Shown: positions 8,528-17,327 of the stretch, piece by piece
Position numbering within the stretch: position 1 is the stretch's first letter
Layout: each line of letters opens with the position of its first letter
Source: Pseudonocardia sp. EC080619-01
Lineage (GTDB): Bacteria; Actinomycetota; Actinomycetes; Mycobacteriales; Pseudonocardiaceae
DNA length: 64,000 nt
Assembly (NCBI RefSeq): GCF_001420995.1
Contig: NZ_CP012184.1
Coordinates: forward strand, 3,642,501-3,706,500
Direction of reading: 5' to 3'
The notes under the pieces: generated by a model
The model's input: the letters and a program-made list of their open reading frames with translations, nothing else
Databases searched by the model: none
What the model was told of the DNA's origin: nothing
Position numbers and translations under genes: made by a program

Positions 8528-9777
8528 GCAGGCTCCCGCTCTCCCCGCTGATCAAGTTCCTGGTGTTCGCGCTGGTCACGGCGCTCGGGACCACGGTCCT
8601 CGGTCTGACGATCGCGAACGCCCGTGGCGGCGACACCACCGAGTACACCGCGCGGTTCACCGACGCGACCGGCCTCCTGGCCGGGGACGACGTCCGGATC
8701 GCCGGCGTCGTCGTCGGGTCGGTGAAGGACGTCCGCATCGTCGACCGGCGCGTCGCCGAGGTCGAGTTCGACGTGAACTCGTCCACGCAGCTGCCCGCGT
8801 CCACCAACGCGGCGCTCAAGTACAAGAACCTCATCGGGCAGCGCTACCTGGCGCTCGACCAGGGCGCGGGCCCGACCGGCGAGACGCTGCCCGCCGACGG
8901 CCAGATCCCGCTGGAGCGCACCCGGCCCGCGGTCAACCTGACCGTGCTGTTCAACGGCTTCCAGCCGCTGTTCCAGGGACTCGACCCGGACCAGATCAAC
9001 AAGCTGTCGATGGAGATCGTCCAGGTCCTGCAGGGCGAGGGCGGCACCGTGCAGTCGCTGCTCGCGTCGACGTCGTCGCTGACGAACTCCGTCGCCGACC
9101 GCGACCAGGTGATCGGGCAGGTCATCGACAACCTGAACCTGACCCTGCAGACGGTCAACGACAACGACCAGGGGCTCAACGAGCTGATCAGCTCGCTGCA
9201 GGCCGTGGTGTCGGGGCTCGCCCAGGACCGTGAGCCGATCGGGAACGCGATCGAGTCCATCGGCACGCTGACCCAGGTCACCGGGTCGTTCGTGGAGGAC
9301 GCGCGGCCCGCGCTGCGCGACGACATCCGCAACCTCGGCGACCTGGCCACCCAGCTCGACCAGGGCCGGCCCGCGATCGAGCGGTTCCTGGAGTACGCGC
9401 CGTTCAAGCTGAACCGGATCGCCCGGGTCGGCTCCTACGGCAGCTGGTTCAACTTCTACCTGTGCGGCCTCGACGGGAACATCGGCGTCTCGCCGATCCT
9501 CCCGCCGACCTCGCTGGAGGACCTCGGTCTGGGCGGGCTGGCGCAGAACCCCGAGCGCCGCTGCGGCCCGGACCCGTCCGGGCTCGGCCCGGGCGGTACC
9601 GGCCCGACCGACGGCTCGTCGCCCGGCGGCCCGGACGACCGGGCGCAGAAGCCCGAGGACAACCCGCTGATGCGCGACCCGAACACCGAGTCGCTGGAGC
9701 AGCTGGCGAACCCGGCCGGGCAGGGCGTCGACTCCAGCGGTGACCCGACCGCCGCGCTGCAGCCGGGAGGCAACTGA
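8524..9777 (+). CDS. MceB-position Mce protein
   Basis: 417 residues, GTG start in a GTGA overlap with mceA. It has an N-terminal anchor (about residues 10-29), then the MCE domain (DATGLLAGDDVRIAGVVVGSV and LKYKNLIGQRYLAL), a long helical segment and a disordered Gly/Pro/Asp-rich tail after about residue 340. It would be a channel-forming subunit in a heterohexamer with the other five Mce proteins. Confidence 0.88.
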   Translation: MSRLPLSPLIKFLVFALVTALGTTVLGLTIANARGGDTTEYTARFTDATGLLAGDDVRIAGVVVGSVKDVRIVDRRVAEVEFDVNSSTQLPASTNAALKYKNLIGQRYLALDQGAGPTGETLPADGQIPLERTRPAVNLTVLFNGFQPLFQGLDPDQINKLSMEIVQVLQGEGGTVQSLLASTSSLTNSVADRDQVIGQVIDNLNLTLQTVNDNDQGLNELISSLQAVVSGLAQDREPIGNAIESIGTLTQVTGSFVEDARPALRDDIRNLGDLATQLDQGRPAIERFLEYAPFKLNRIARVGSYGSWFNFYLCGLDGNIGVSPILPPTSLEDLGLGGLAQNPERRCGPDPSGLGPGGTGPTDGSSPGGPDDRAQKPEDNPLMRDPNTESLEQLANPAGQGVDSSGDPTAALQPGGN

Positions 9778-10742
9778 TGGCACAGGTGGGGCAGAAGCGG
9801 CCCGTCCTGGTCGCCACGATCGGCCTCGTGACCGTCGTGGCGCTGACCCTGGCCGCGTTCAACTACGAGGCGCTGTTCTCCGGGGCGACCCGCTACACCG
9901 CGGAGTTCCCGGAGGCCGCCGGCCTGCAGGCGAACGACCGGGTCACGGTCGCCGGCGTCGAGGCGGGCCGGGTGCAGAGCGTCGAGCTCGAGGGCGACCA
10001 CGTGAAGGTCGACTTCAGCGTCGAGGAGGCCTGGGTCGGCAACCGGACGACGGCGTCGATCGAGATCGCGACGCTGCTCGGCTCGAAGTTCCTGGCCCTC
10101 GACCCGCGCGGCGACGCCGAGCAGGACCCGGACGCGCCGATCGGGCGGGACCGCACCAAGTCCCCGTTCGACGTCGTGGACGCGTTCAACGGGCTGTCGG
10201 GCACCATCGACCAGCTCGACACCGACCAGCTGGCGACGAGCCTGACCACGCACTCGGACACCTTCCGGGAGACGCCGCCGGAGATCCGCGGGGCGCTGGA
10301 CGGGCTGTCCCGGCTCTCGAACACGATCTCCAGCCGGGACGGCCAGCTCAAGCAGCTGCTCGCCAACACCCGGCAGCTCTCGACCACGCTGGCCGACCGG
10401 CGGGGCGACGTCGTCAAGCTCGTCGACGACGGCAACCTCCTGCTCGGCGAGCTGCAGCAGCGCAAGGACGCCATCGCGAACCTGCTCGACGGCGTGCAGA
10501 AGCTGTCGGTGCAGCTGCGCGGGCTGGTGGGCGACAACCAGGAGCAGCTGCGGCCGGCGCTGGAGACCGTGGACAAGGTGCTGGCGGTGCTCGAGGAGAA
10601 CCGCGACAACCTCGGCGAGATCCTGGACAAGGAAGCGGTGTTCGTCCGCGTGTTCGGCAACGCCCTCGGCAACGGCCGCTGGTTCGACAACTACGTCTGC
10701 GGGCTCGTCCCGCCGGCCGTCCCGCTGGGGGGTGACTGCTGA
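9777..10742 (+). CDS. MceC-position Mce protein
   Basis: 321 residues, the shortest of the six, with start and upstream stop overlapping by 1 nt (TGATG). It has a membrane anchor at about residues 12-30, an MCE domain with AAGLQANDRVTVAGVEAGRV and IATLLGSKFLAL, and a helical domain rich in Leu/Gln/Arg. It ends shortly after the conserved WFDNYVCG motif and lacks the disordered C-terminal tail of its neighbours. Confidence 0.87.
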   Translation: MAQVGQKRPVLVATIGLVTVVALTLAAFNYEALFSGATRYTAEFPEAAGLQANDRVTVAGVEAGRVQSVELEGDHVKVDFSVEEAWVGNRTTASIEIATLLGSKFLALDPRGDAEQDPDAPIGRDRTKSPFDVVDAFNGLSGTIDQLDTDQLATSLTTHSDTFRETPPEIRGALDGLSRLSNTISSRDGQLKQLLANTRQLSTTLADRRGDVVKLVDDGNLLLGELQQRKDAIANLLDGVQKLSVQLRGLVGDNQEQLRPALETVDKVLAVLEENRDNLGEILDKEAVFVRVFGNALGNGRWFDNYVCGLVPPAVPLGGDC

Positions 10743-12142
10743 TGGGTTCCTGGGCCAACGACCGGCGCGCGCTGCAGTTCGGTGCCCTGGTCGCCGTCGT
10801 CGCCGTGCTGGCGGCGAGCGCGATCTGGCTGATCACCTCCGGTGGCGGCCGCCCGGTCACCGCGTACTTCACCAGCGCCGCGGCGCTGTTCGAGGACAAC
10901 GACGTGCGGGTGCTCGGCGTCCCGGTCGGGAAGATCGAGAAGATCACCCCCGAGGGCGACCGGGTGCGGGTCGACATGACCATCACCGACGACGACGTGA
11001 CCCTCCCGGCCGACGTCAAGGCCGCGGTGGTCTCGCCCAGCCTCGTCACCGGCCGGTACGTCCAGCTGACGCCGGTCTACACCGGTGGACCCGAGTGGAA
11101 CGGCGAGCCGATCCTGCTGGAGCGCACCGCGTTCCCGCTGGGCGTGGACGACCTGACCCGGACCGCCACCGAGCTGTCCCGGGCACTCGGCCCGCAGGGC
11201 GCCAACGCGAACGGTGCGCTGAACGACACGCTCGACGTCGCCGCGCAGAACCTCGACGGCAACGGCCGTGCCCTCAACGACACCATCCGCAACCTCGGCG
11301 GGCTCTCGACGACGCTGAACGGCTCCAGCGAGGACCTGTTCGGCACCGTCACCGAGCTGCAGAAGTTCGTCGCCACGCTGAAGGAGAACGACCCCGGCGT
11401 GCGGGAGCTCAACGGCAAGCTCGCCGACGTGACCGGGTTCCTCGCGGGCCAGCGCGGCGAGCTGGGCGGCGCCCTCAACGAGCTGTCCTACGCGCTCGGG
11501 GACGTCGCGGGCTTCGTCCAGGACAACCGCGGCGCGCTCAAGTCCAACGTGGACAAGCTCGCGAACGTGTCGCAGGAGGTCGTGGACCACCAGCGGGCGC
11601 TGGCCGAGATCGCGGACACCGCCCCGGCGGCACTGGGCAACCTGGCGAACATCTACAACGGATCGTCGGAGACCCTGGACACCCGGGCGAACATCAACGA
11701 GCTGGCGTACCCGCTGCCGGTCGCGATCTGCGAGATCCTCCGCCGCGGAGCGGGCACGCTCCCCACGGAGGGACCGCAGGCCGGAGCCGGAGCGCTGTGT
11801 GACGGCCTGCAGCCGATCCTCGACGGCGCGGTCCCGCTGCCCACGCCGCAGGAGATCATCACCCAGCTCCAGCAGGGCGTGACGCCGTCCAACCCGGCGC
11901 TGCCCCAGCTGCTGCCCGGCTCGCCGCTCTCCCTGACCGACCCGGGTTCGCAGCTGCGGGCCCCGGGCGCCCCGGCGCCGTCCGCCCCGGAGGCCCCGGC
12001 CCCGGAGACCCCGGCCCCCGGTAGCGCCCCGCCCGCCGCTCCGGCACCGACGTCCGGCCCCCAGGCCACGCCGACGCCGGTACCCGAGCCGGAGGAGCGC
12101 GGCGGCGGCCTGTTCGGCGGACTCTTCGGAGGTGGATCGTGA
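10742..12142 (+). CDS. MceD-position Mce protein with Pro-rich tail
   Basis: 466 residues; ATG overlaps the mceC stop by 1 nt. It has an anchor at about residues 14-33, an MCE domain (AALFEDNDVRVLGVPVGKIE), a long helical domain, then about 70 residues of Pro/Ala repeats ending in Gly-Leu-Phe-Gly-Gly-Leu-Phe-Gly-Gly-Gly-Ser. The same tail closes MceE. The last 29 coding bases plus the next start are duplicated at the mceE/mceF junction. Confidence 0.87.
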   Translation: MGSWANDRRALQFGALVAVVAVLAASAIWLITSGGGRPVTAYFTSAAALFEDNDVRVLGVPVGKIEKITPEGDRVRVDMTITDDDVTLPADVKAAVVSPSLVTGRYVQLTPVYTGGPEWNGEPILLERTAFPLGVDDLTRTATELSRALGPQGANANGALNDTLDVAAQNLDGNGRALNDTIRNLGGLSTTLNGSSEDLFGTVTELQKFVATLKENDPGVRELNGKLADVTGFLAGQRGELGGALNELSYALGDVAGFVQDNRGALKSNVDKLANVSQEVVDHQRALAEIADTAPAALGNLANIYNGSSETLDTRANINELAYPLPVAICEILRRGAGTLPTEGPQAGAGALCDGLQPILDGAVPLPTPQEIITQLQQGVTPSNPALPQLLPGSPLSLTDPGSQLRAPGAPAPSAPEAPAPETPAPGSAPPAAPAPTSGPQATPTPVPEPEERGGGLFGGLFGGGS

Positions 12143-12144
12143 TC
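12114..12144 (+). repeat. 31-bp direct repeat, copy 1 (mceD/mceE junction)
   Basis: Identical over 31 nt to 13433-13463. It begins TCGGCGGACTCTTCGGAGG and encodes the Leu-Phe-Gly-Gly-Gly-Ser tail, provides the GGAGG ribosome-binding site, and includes the GTGATC start of mceE. Confidence 0.9.
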
Positions 12145-13461
12145 GGCACGACCGGCCGGATCGGTCGCGCCGCCGCCCTGCTGACCGCCGTGGCGATCGG
12201 TGCGAGCGGCTGCGGCGTGGTCGACGGCGGCCTGCGGGGCATCCCGCTGCCCGGTGGCGCGAGCCTCGGCGACGACCCCTACCGGGTGCAGATCGAGTTC
12301 CCGGACGTCGTGGACCTCGTCCCGCAGTCGATCGTGCGCTACGGCGACGTCCCGATCGGGACGGTCGAGAGCGTCGACGTGGAGCCGGCCTCCTGGAACG
12401 CGCTCGTCACGATCGACGTCAACCGCGACGTCGAGCTGCCGGCGAACTCGACCGCCCGGGTGCGGACGACGTCGCTGCTCGGCGAGAAGTTCGTGTCCCT
12501 GGACCGTCCGCAGGGTCCCGCCGAGGGCTCGCTGGCCCAGGCCGGGCGGATCCCGCTGCAGTCCTCCGGCCGGGCGGCCGAGGTCGAGGAGGTGCTCGGC
12601 GCGCTGTCGATGCTGCTCAACGGTGGCGGCGTCGCGCAGATCCGGACGATCTCCACCGAGCTCAACAACGCGCTCTCCGGACGCGAGCCGGAGATCCGGG
12701 CCCTGCTCGGCAACCTCGACCAGCTGGTCGGGTCGCTGGACCAGAGCAAGGACGACATCAACCGCGCGCTCGACGGCCTCAACCGGCTGTCGGCGACGCT
12801 GGCCGAGCGCCGTCCGCAGATCCAGAACGCCCTGCAGAACATCAGCCCCGGGCTGCGCGAGCTGGAGGCGCAGCGGACCCAGCTGGTCGGGATGCTGCAG
12901 GCGCTCGACCGGCTGTCCGGCGTCGCGACGAACGTCGTGAACCGCTCCCGCGACGACCTCCTCGCCGATCTCGAGGCGCTGCGACCGGTCCTGCGCAACC
13001 TCGCCGACTCCGGGCAGAACCTGCCGGACTCGCTCGAGCTGCTGCTGACGATCCCCTTCACCGACGCGGCCACCGACGCCGTCGCCGGCGACTACGCGAA
13101 CCTCTACGTGACGGTCGACGCCGACCTGGGGAACATCCTGCAGAACATCCTGAACTCCCGGCAGCTGGGACTCCCGCTGCCGCTGGACCAGCTCCAACAG
13201 CTGCCGCCGACGGCCCAGCTGCTCACCCCGCTGCTCGGCGGGGACGCGCCGGCCACCCCGCCTGCCCCCGGCGTCCCGCAGCTGCCGCTGCTCGGGCCGG
13301 AGCAGGCGACCCCGGCACCGGCGCCCCCCGCGGAGGGCGCGCCCGGGACCCCGGCGCCGTCCGGAACGGCACCGGCGACCCCGACCCCGACCCCGGCGCC
13401 CGAGTCCGGTGACTCCGGCGGTGGCGGTCTCCTCGGCGGACTCTTCGGAGGTGGATCGTGA
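12139..13461 (+). CDS. MceE-position lipoprotein (LprK-like)
   Basis: 440 residues, GTG start. In place of a plain anchor it has a lipoprotein signal peptide with lipobox Ala-Ser-Gly-Cys at Cys25, as expected for MceE, which is usually the lipidated subunit of Mce complexes. The MCE domain (VRYGDVPIGTVESV, TTSLLGEKFVSL) is followed by a helical domain and a Pro/Ala tail ending Leu-Phe-Gly-Gly-Gly-Ser, the same as MceD. It is flanked by both copies of the 31-bp repeat, so recombination would delete it precisely. Confidence 0.9.
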   Translation: MIGTTGRIGRAAALLTAVAIGASGCGVVDGGLRGIPLPGGASLGDDPYRVQIEFPDVVDLVPQSIVRYGDVPIGTVESVDVEPASWNALVTIDVNRDVELPANSTARVRTTSLLGEKFVSLDRPQGPAEGSLAQAGRIPLQSSGRAAEVEEVLGALSMLLNGGGVAQIRTISTELNNALSGREPEIRALLGNLDQLVGSLDQSKDDINRALDGLNRLSATLAERRPQIQNALQNISPGLRELEAQRTQLVGMLQALDRLSGVATNVVNRSRDDLLADLEALRPVLRNLADSGQNLPDSLELLLTIPFTDAATDAVAGDYANLYVTVDADLGNILQNILNSRQLGLPLPLDQLQQLPPTAQLLTPLLGGDAPATPPAPGVPQLPLLGPEQATPAPAPPAEGAPGTPAPSGTAPATPTPTPAPESGDSGGGGLLGGLFGGGS

Positions 13462-13463
13462 TC
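13433..13463 (+). repeat. 31-bp direct repeat, copy 2 (mceE/mceF junction)
   Basis: Second perfect copy of the 31-nt junction sequence at 12114-12144, again covering the protein tail, ribosome-binding site and GTGATC start, here of mceF. The copies are 1,319 nt apart. Confidence 0.9.
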
Positions 13464-14753
13464 ACGAAGACCGTCCGCTGGCAGCTGATCGCGCTGGCGA
13501 TCGTGACGATCGTCGGTGTCGGCTACGCCGGGTTCCGCTACGCGGGCCTGGACCGGATCTTCGGGGCGACGACGTACCCGGTGACCGTGCAGATGGCCGA
13601 CTCCGGCGGGATCTTCACCGGCGCCGACGTCACCTACCGCGGCGTCAGCGTCGGCAGGGTCGGCCCGCTGTCGCTGTCCCAGTCCGGCGTCGACGTCCAG
13701 CTGGACATCGCCAACGGGTCGCCGGAGATCCCGGCCGACACCCGCGCCGTCGTCGGGAACCTGTCGCCGATCGGTGAGCAGTACGTCGACCTGCAGCCCG
13801 TCGCCGACGGCGGCGAGACCCTCGCCGCCGGTGCCGTGATCCCGCAGGAGCGCACCCAGGCCCCGGTCGGGATCAACACCTTCCTGACCGAGCTCGACGG
13901 GCTCGTCTCGACGGTGCCGAAGGACTCGCTGCGCACCGTGGTGTCGGAGCTGGGCCAGGGCTTCGAGGGCACCGCGCAGCCGCTGCAGCAGCTGCTCGAC
14001 ACGTCCGGGCAGTTCACCCGGACCGCGACCGAGGCGCTGCCGCAGACAACGGCGCTGATCCGCGACGCGCGTCCGGTCCTGACCACCCAGAACGAGGTCG
14101 CACCGCAGTTCCAGGAGTTCAGCCGGGGGCTGCGCGAGGTCGCCGAGCAGCTGAAGCAGTCCGACCCGGACATCCGGCGGATCATCGACGACGGCCCCCG
14201 GGCCGGCGACCAGCTGAGCGGGCTGATCCGCGAGAGCGGCCCGGGTCTCGGCGAGTCGGTCGCGAACCTGCGCACCGTCAGCGAGCTGCTGGAGCCACGC
14301 CAGGCGGGGCTGCGCCAGCTGCTGGTGACCTACCCCGGACTGGTCGCCGTGGCGCCGAACGTGGTGCCCGGCGACGGGACGGCCCACCTCGGCCTGGTGG
14401 TCAACTTCTTCGACCCGCCGGCCTGCGCCCGCGGGTACGAGGGCACGGACACCCGGGGTGGCCTGGACGTCAGCGAGGTCCCGGTGAACTCCGACGCCCG
14501 CTGCGCCGAGCCCCCCGGCAGCCCCACCAACGTGCGCGGTATGCAGAATGTCGAGAGGCCCCAGCCTCTCGAGGTGCAGGACTACTCGGGCAACTCCGGG
14601 TTCTCCGGGAACGGTGGAGACCCCGGCGCCGGTGGGACCGACGGCGGGCCCGGGACGCGGCCCAACGCCGGTTCGCTCGGCGACGACCGTCCCGAGCGGA
14701 TCGCTTCGTCTGGCCTGGTCGACGACGCCGCCCAGATCCTGATGGGCGGATGA
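13458..14753 (+). CDS. MceF-position Mce protein
   Basis: 431 residues from a GTG supplied by the repeated junction. It has an N-terminal anchor (about residues 7-27), an MCE domain (GGIFTGADVTYRGVSVGRVG, VGNLSPIGEQYVDL), a helical domain, and a C-terminal region with two Cys (near CARGYEGTDT and ARCAEPPGSPTNVRG) that is recurrent in MceF proteins. It ends in a Gly/Pro-rich stretch. It is the last of the six Mce subunits. Confidence 0.88.
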   Translation: MITKTVRWQLIALAIVTIVGVGYAGFRYAGLDRIFGATTYPVTVQMADSGGIFTGADVTYRGVSVGRVGPLSLSQSGVDVQLDIANGSPEIPADTRAVVGNLSPIGEQYVDLQPVADGGETLAAGAVIPQERTQAPVGINTFLTELDGLVSTVPKDSLRTVVSELGQGFEGTAQPLQQLLDTSGQFTRTATEALPQTTALIRDARPVLTTQNEVAPQFQEFSRGLREVAEQLKQSDPDIRRIIDDGPRAGDQLSGLIRESGPGLGESVANLRTVSELLEPRQAGLRQLLVTYPGLVAVAPNVVPGDGTAHLGLVVNFFDPPACARGYEGTDTRGGLDVSEVPVNSDARCAEPPGSPTNVRGMQNVERPQPLEVQDYSGNSGFSGNGGDPGAGGTDGGPGTRPNAGSLGDDRPERIASSGLVDDAAQILMGG

Positions 14754-14942
14754 GCGCGACGGTCGCGCCCCCGGCGGGCGTGACCGGCACGACGGTCGTG
14801 CACCCCCGTGGCGCGACCGGCACGACGACCGCGGTGCCGCGGCCGCCCGCCGGGCGGCCCGGTCCCACGGCCGGCCCCACGGCCGCCCCGAGCGGCCGCC
14901 GAGCGGCTGTGCCCCCGCAGCCGGGAGGAGGAACGCTCCGCA

Positions 14943-15515
14943 ATGGTCACCGAACTCGACGAGCGCCCGGCCGACGCCGGGGAGCCGCCGAACCCCCCGC
15001 GGGAGCCGGGACGGCTCGCCCGGATCCTGCCGATCGCGGCGATCGTCGCCGCGGTGCTGGCACTGGTCTTCGGAGCGCTCTGGCTGATCGCCCTGAACAG
15101 CGACTCGGTGCAGGTGTCGCAGGCCCGTGACGAGGCACTGCGCGACGCCCGCCAGGCCGTCATCAACCTGAACACGCTGGACCACAACGACGCCCAGAAG
15201 GGCCTGGACCTGTGGATCCAGTCGTCGTCGGGCTCCGTGCGGGACGAGTTCGAGAAGAACCGTGACGCCTACGCCCAGCTCGTCACCCAGCAGAAGCGCA
15301 CGACCACCGCGACCGTCGCCGACGCCGCCGTGTCCGAGGTCGACCCGCGGGCCGGGACGGCCAGGGTGCTGGCCGGCGTCGACGTGACCGTGACACCCGA
15401 GGGCGGCCAGCCGACCGTGACCCGGCAGCGCATCGAGCTCGGCATGGTCGACACCCCGGACGGCTGGAAGGTCGACGCCCTCGAACCGCTGCTGACGCCC
15501 GGTTCCGAAGGCTGA
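14943..15515 (+). CDS. Mce-associated membrane protein 1
   Basis: 190 residues from the ATG at 14943, chosen because a strong GGGAGGAGG lies about 12 nt upstream; the frame is open farther upstream. It has a cytoplasmic acidic/Pro-rich N-terminus, one membrane helix (about residues 28-50), then an extracytoplasmic domain ([20 protein letters not shown]...) of the Mas/VirB8-like fold that accompanies mce operons and stabilises the complexes. The 189-nt gap from mceF holds a Pro/Thr-rich reading frame of doubtful reality. Confidence 0.82.
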   Translation: MVTELDERPADAGEPPNPPREPGRLARILPIAAIVAAVLALVFGALWLIALNSDSVQVSQARDEALRDARQAVINLNTLDHNDAQKGLDLWIQSSSGSVRDEFEKNRDAYAQLVTQQKRTTTATVADAAVSEVDPRAGTARVLAGVDVTVTPEGGQPTVTRQRIELGMVDTPDGWKVDALEPLLTPGSEG

Positions 15516-15526
15516 GTCCCGCCCTC

Positions 15527-15550
15527 CCGGCGGCCCGCACCGGCCGCCGG
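15527..15550 (+). other. Hairpin between the two Mce-associated genes
   Basis: A perfect 9-bp stem (15527-15535 with 15542-15550) with a 6-nt loop, in the 71-nt gap between the two genes. It could be a partial terminator or an mRNA-stability element; there is no T tract. Confidence 0.4.
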
Positions 15551-15586
15551 CCCGCTCCCAGGTCGACCACCCCAGGAGGTCACCGC

Positions 15587-16420
15587 ATGTCCACCCCGCG
15601 CCGCCGCCCCACGGGCGGCATCCGCAGGCCCCAGGTCGCCGGGCGGCCGCGCACCGGCCGCGCCGACGACGAGCAGGACGGCACCGGCGAGACGTCCGGC
15701 ACGACCACCGGCGGCGTCGCCGTCGACGAGCGCGCCGACGCCCCGGTCGACGTCGCCCCCGCCGCACCGGTGCGAACCGGCGCGGCGGAGCCGGAGGACG
15801 CGGCAGGGACCGAGCTGGACCCCGACGCCGACACCACCGCCACCGGCGGGGGCACCGCCGACCCGGCCCCCCGCGCCCGCCGCAGGCTTCCGCTCCCTGC
15901 CGCCCCGGCGACCGGCCGGGCGACCGCGGTGCTGCTCGCCGTCACCGTGCTGCTCACCGCGGCCGCCGCGTTCTTCGGTGTGCAGTGGTACCGCACCGAG
16001 TTCGCCGGCTCGGCGGCGAACACCGCCCTCACCGACGTCGGCGCCACGGCCGAGGTGAGCGCCCAGGTCGGCGAGGCGGTCACCAAGGTCTACTCGTTCG
16101 ACTACGCCCGGCTGCAGCAGGCCGAGGCCGACGCCGCCGACGTGATCACCCCGGCCTTCCGGCCGGAGTTCGAGCGGATCTTCGGCAGCGTGCGGGACCT
16201 CGCCCCGCAGCAGCAGGCCGTCGTCACCGCGACGATCCCGAAGTCCGCGGTCGCGAGCATCGACGGCGACCGGGCCACCGTGTACGTGTTCGTCAACCAG
16301 GTCATCCGCCGGCAGGCCGACGGCGGGGCGCCGCAGGAGGGCTCGGCCGCGGCCCGGCTGCGGATCGACGCCGAGTTCCTCGACGGCCGCTGGAAGATCG
16401 GCGCCATGACCCCGGCCTGA
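15587..16420 (+). CDS. Mce-associated membrane protein 2
   Basis: 277 residues, ATG with CAGGAGG 9 nt upstream. The first ~100 residues are a disordered Arg/Pro/Asp/Thr-rich cytoplasmic segment. A single membrane helix (about residues 108-130) follows, then a domain with [19 protein letters not shown] and a C-terminal [14 protein letters not shown] that parallels the end of Mce-associated protein 1. It is the last gene of the mce operon, closed by a 16-bp hairpin. Confidence 0.82.
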   Translation: MSTPRRRPTGGIRRPQVAGRPRTGRADDEQDGTGETSGTTTGGVAVDERADAPVDVAPAAPVRTGAAEPEDAAGTELDPDADTTATGGGTADPAPRARRRLPLPAAPATGRATAVLLAVTVLLTAAAAFFGVQWYRTEFAGSAANTALTDVGATAEVSAQVGEAVTKVYSFDYARLQQAEADAADVITPAFRPEFERIFGSVRDLAPQQQAVVTATIPKSAVASIDGDRATVYVFVNQVIRRQADGGAPQEGSAAARLRIDAEFLDGRWKIGAMTPA

Positions 16421-16442
16421 CCCGGTCCGGACGTCGCGTCCC

Positions 16443-16479
16443 GCGCCCCGTACCCCCGCCTGCCGGGGGTACGGGGCGC
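16443..16479 (+). terminator. Terminator of the mce operon
   Basis: Perfect 16-bp stem (16443-16458 with 16464-16479) and a 5-nt loop, 22 nt after the last Mce-associated stop. It separates the lipid operon from the ribosomal genes. A TAGGGT at 16485-16490 just after it may be the -10 box of the rplJ promoter. Confidence 0.75.
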
Positions 16480-16618
16480 TCGCGTAGGGTTGTCCACGAT
16501 CCACCGAAGACCGCAGGTCTGCGCCCCGGCTCGCCGGAGCGTCGAAGGTCCCGGAAGAACCGGGCGGCCCGCGCAGGAGGACGAGGCGATCCGGCGCGAC
16601 AGCGCCCCAGTACTTTCC

Positions 16619-16645
16619 ACGCCCCGTGCTCTGCGCACGGGGCGT
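16619..16645 (+). promoter_or_regulatory. Ribosomal protein L10-type leader hairpin
   Basis: A 10-bp perfect stem (16619-16628 with 16636-16645) in the ~220-nt untranslated region before rplJ. Many bacteria carry an L10-leader RNA here that is bound by the L10-L7/L12 complex to repress rplJL. Position and the stem-loop fit, but the full consensus was not checked. Confidence 0.5.
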
Positions 16646-16710
16646 TCGTCGTCTCTCGGGGTCGGTGCGGTGGCACCTGCAAGGACCAACCACCCGAGAG
16701 GAGGGCAGCG

Positions 16711-17280
16711 ATGGCAGCACCTGACAAGGTCGCAGCGGTCGAGGAGATCACCAGCCGCTTCCGCGAGGCCAACGCCTCGGTCGTGACCGAGTACCGCGGA
16801 CTCAGCGTCGCCAAGCTGACCCAGCTGCGCCGGGACCTGGGTGCGGACGCGAAGTTCCGCGTCGCGAAGAACACGCTGGTCAAGCGCGCGGCCGCGGACG
16901 CCGGTGTGCAGGGTCTCGACGACCTGCTCGCCGGTCCGACCGCGATCACGTTCATCCAGGGCGAGGCTGTCGACGCCGCCAAGGCGCTGAAGAAGTTCGC
17001 CAAGGACAACCCCGGCCTGTCGATCAAGGGCGGGTACATGGACGGGCGCGCCCTGTCCGTCGCCGAGATCGAGCAGCTCGCGGACCTCGAGTCCCGCGAG
17101 GTGCTGCTGGGCAAGCTGGCCGGCGCGATGAAGGCGAACCTGTCGAAGGCCGCGACGCTGTTCAGCCAGCCGGCCTCCCAGGTCGCCCGGCTCGCCCAGG
17201 GCCTGGCCGACAAGAAGGTCGAGGGCGGCGAGTCCGTCCCGGCCGAGGCCGCGGCCGACGGCGACTCCGCCGAGAGCTGA
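16711..17280 (+). CDS. rplJ: 50S ribosomal protein L10
   Basis: 189 residues beginning [16 protein letters not shown] chosen because GAGAGGAGGG lies 6-15 nt upstream, although the frame is open farther upstream. The N-terminal rRNA-binding domain ([22 protein letters not shown]) and C-terminal helix that carries L7/L12 dimers are present. The acidic Ala/Glu tail is common in actinobacteria. It is cotranscribed with rplL and probably autoregulated through the leader hairpin. Confidence 0.97.
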   Translation: MAAPDKVAAVEEITSRFREANASVVTEYRGLSVAKLTQLRRDLGADAKFRVAKNTLVKRAAADAGVQGLDDLLAGPTAITFIQGEAVDAAKALKKFAKDNPGLSIKGGYMDGRALSVAEIEQLADLESREVLLGKLAGAMKANLSKAATLFSQPASQVARLAQGLADKKVEGGESVPAEAAADGDSAES

Positions 17281-17327
17281 TCACCACCCCCACCGAACGT
17301 CTTTCGTAAGAGAAAGGACCAGCCATC

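Noticed and set aside
13104..15767. 887-codon antisense frame across the mce genes
   Set aside because: Low-complexity translation and complete overlap with well-supported mce genes.
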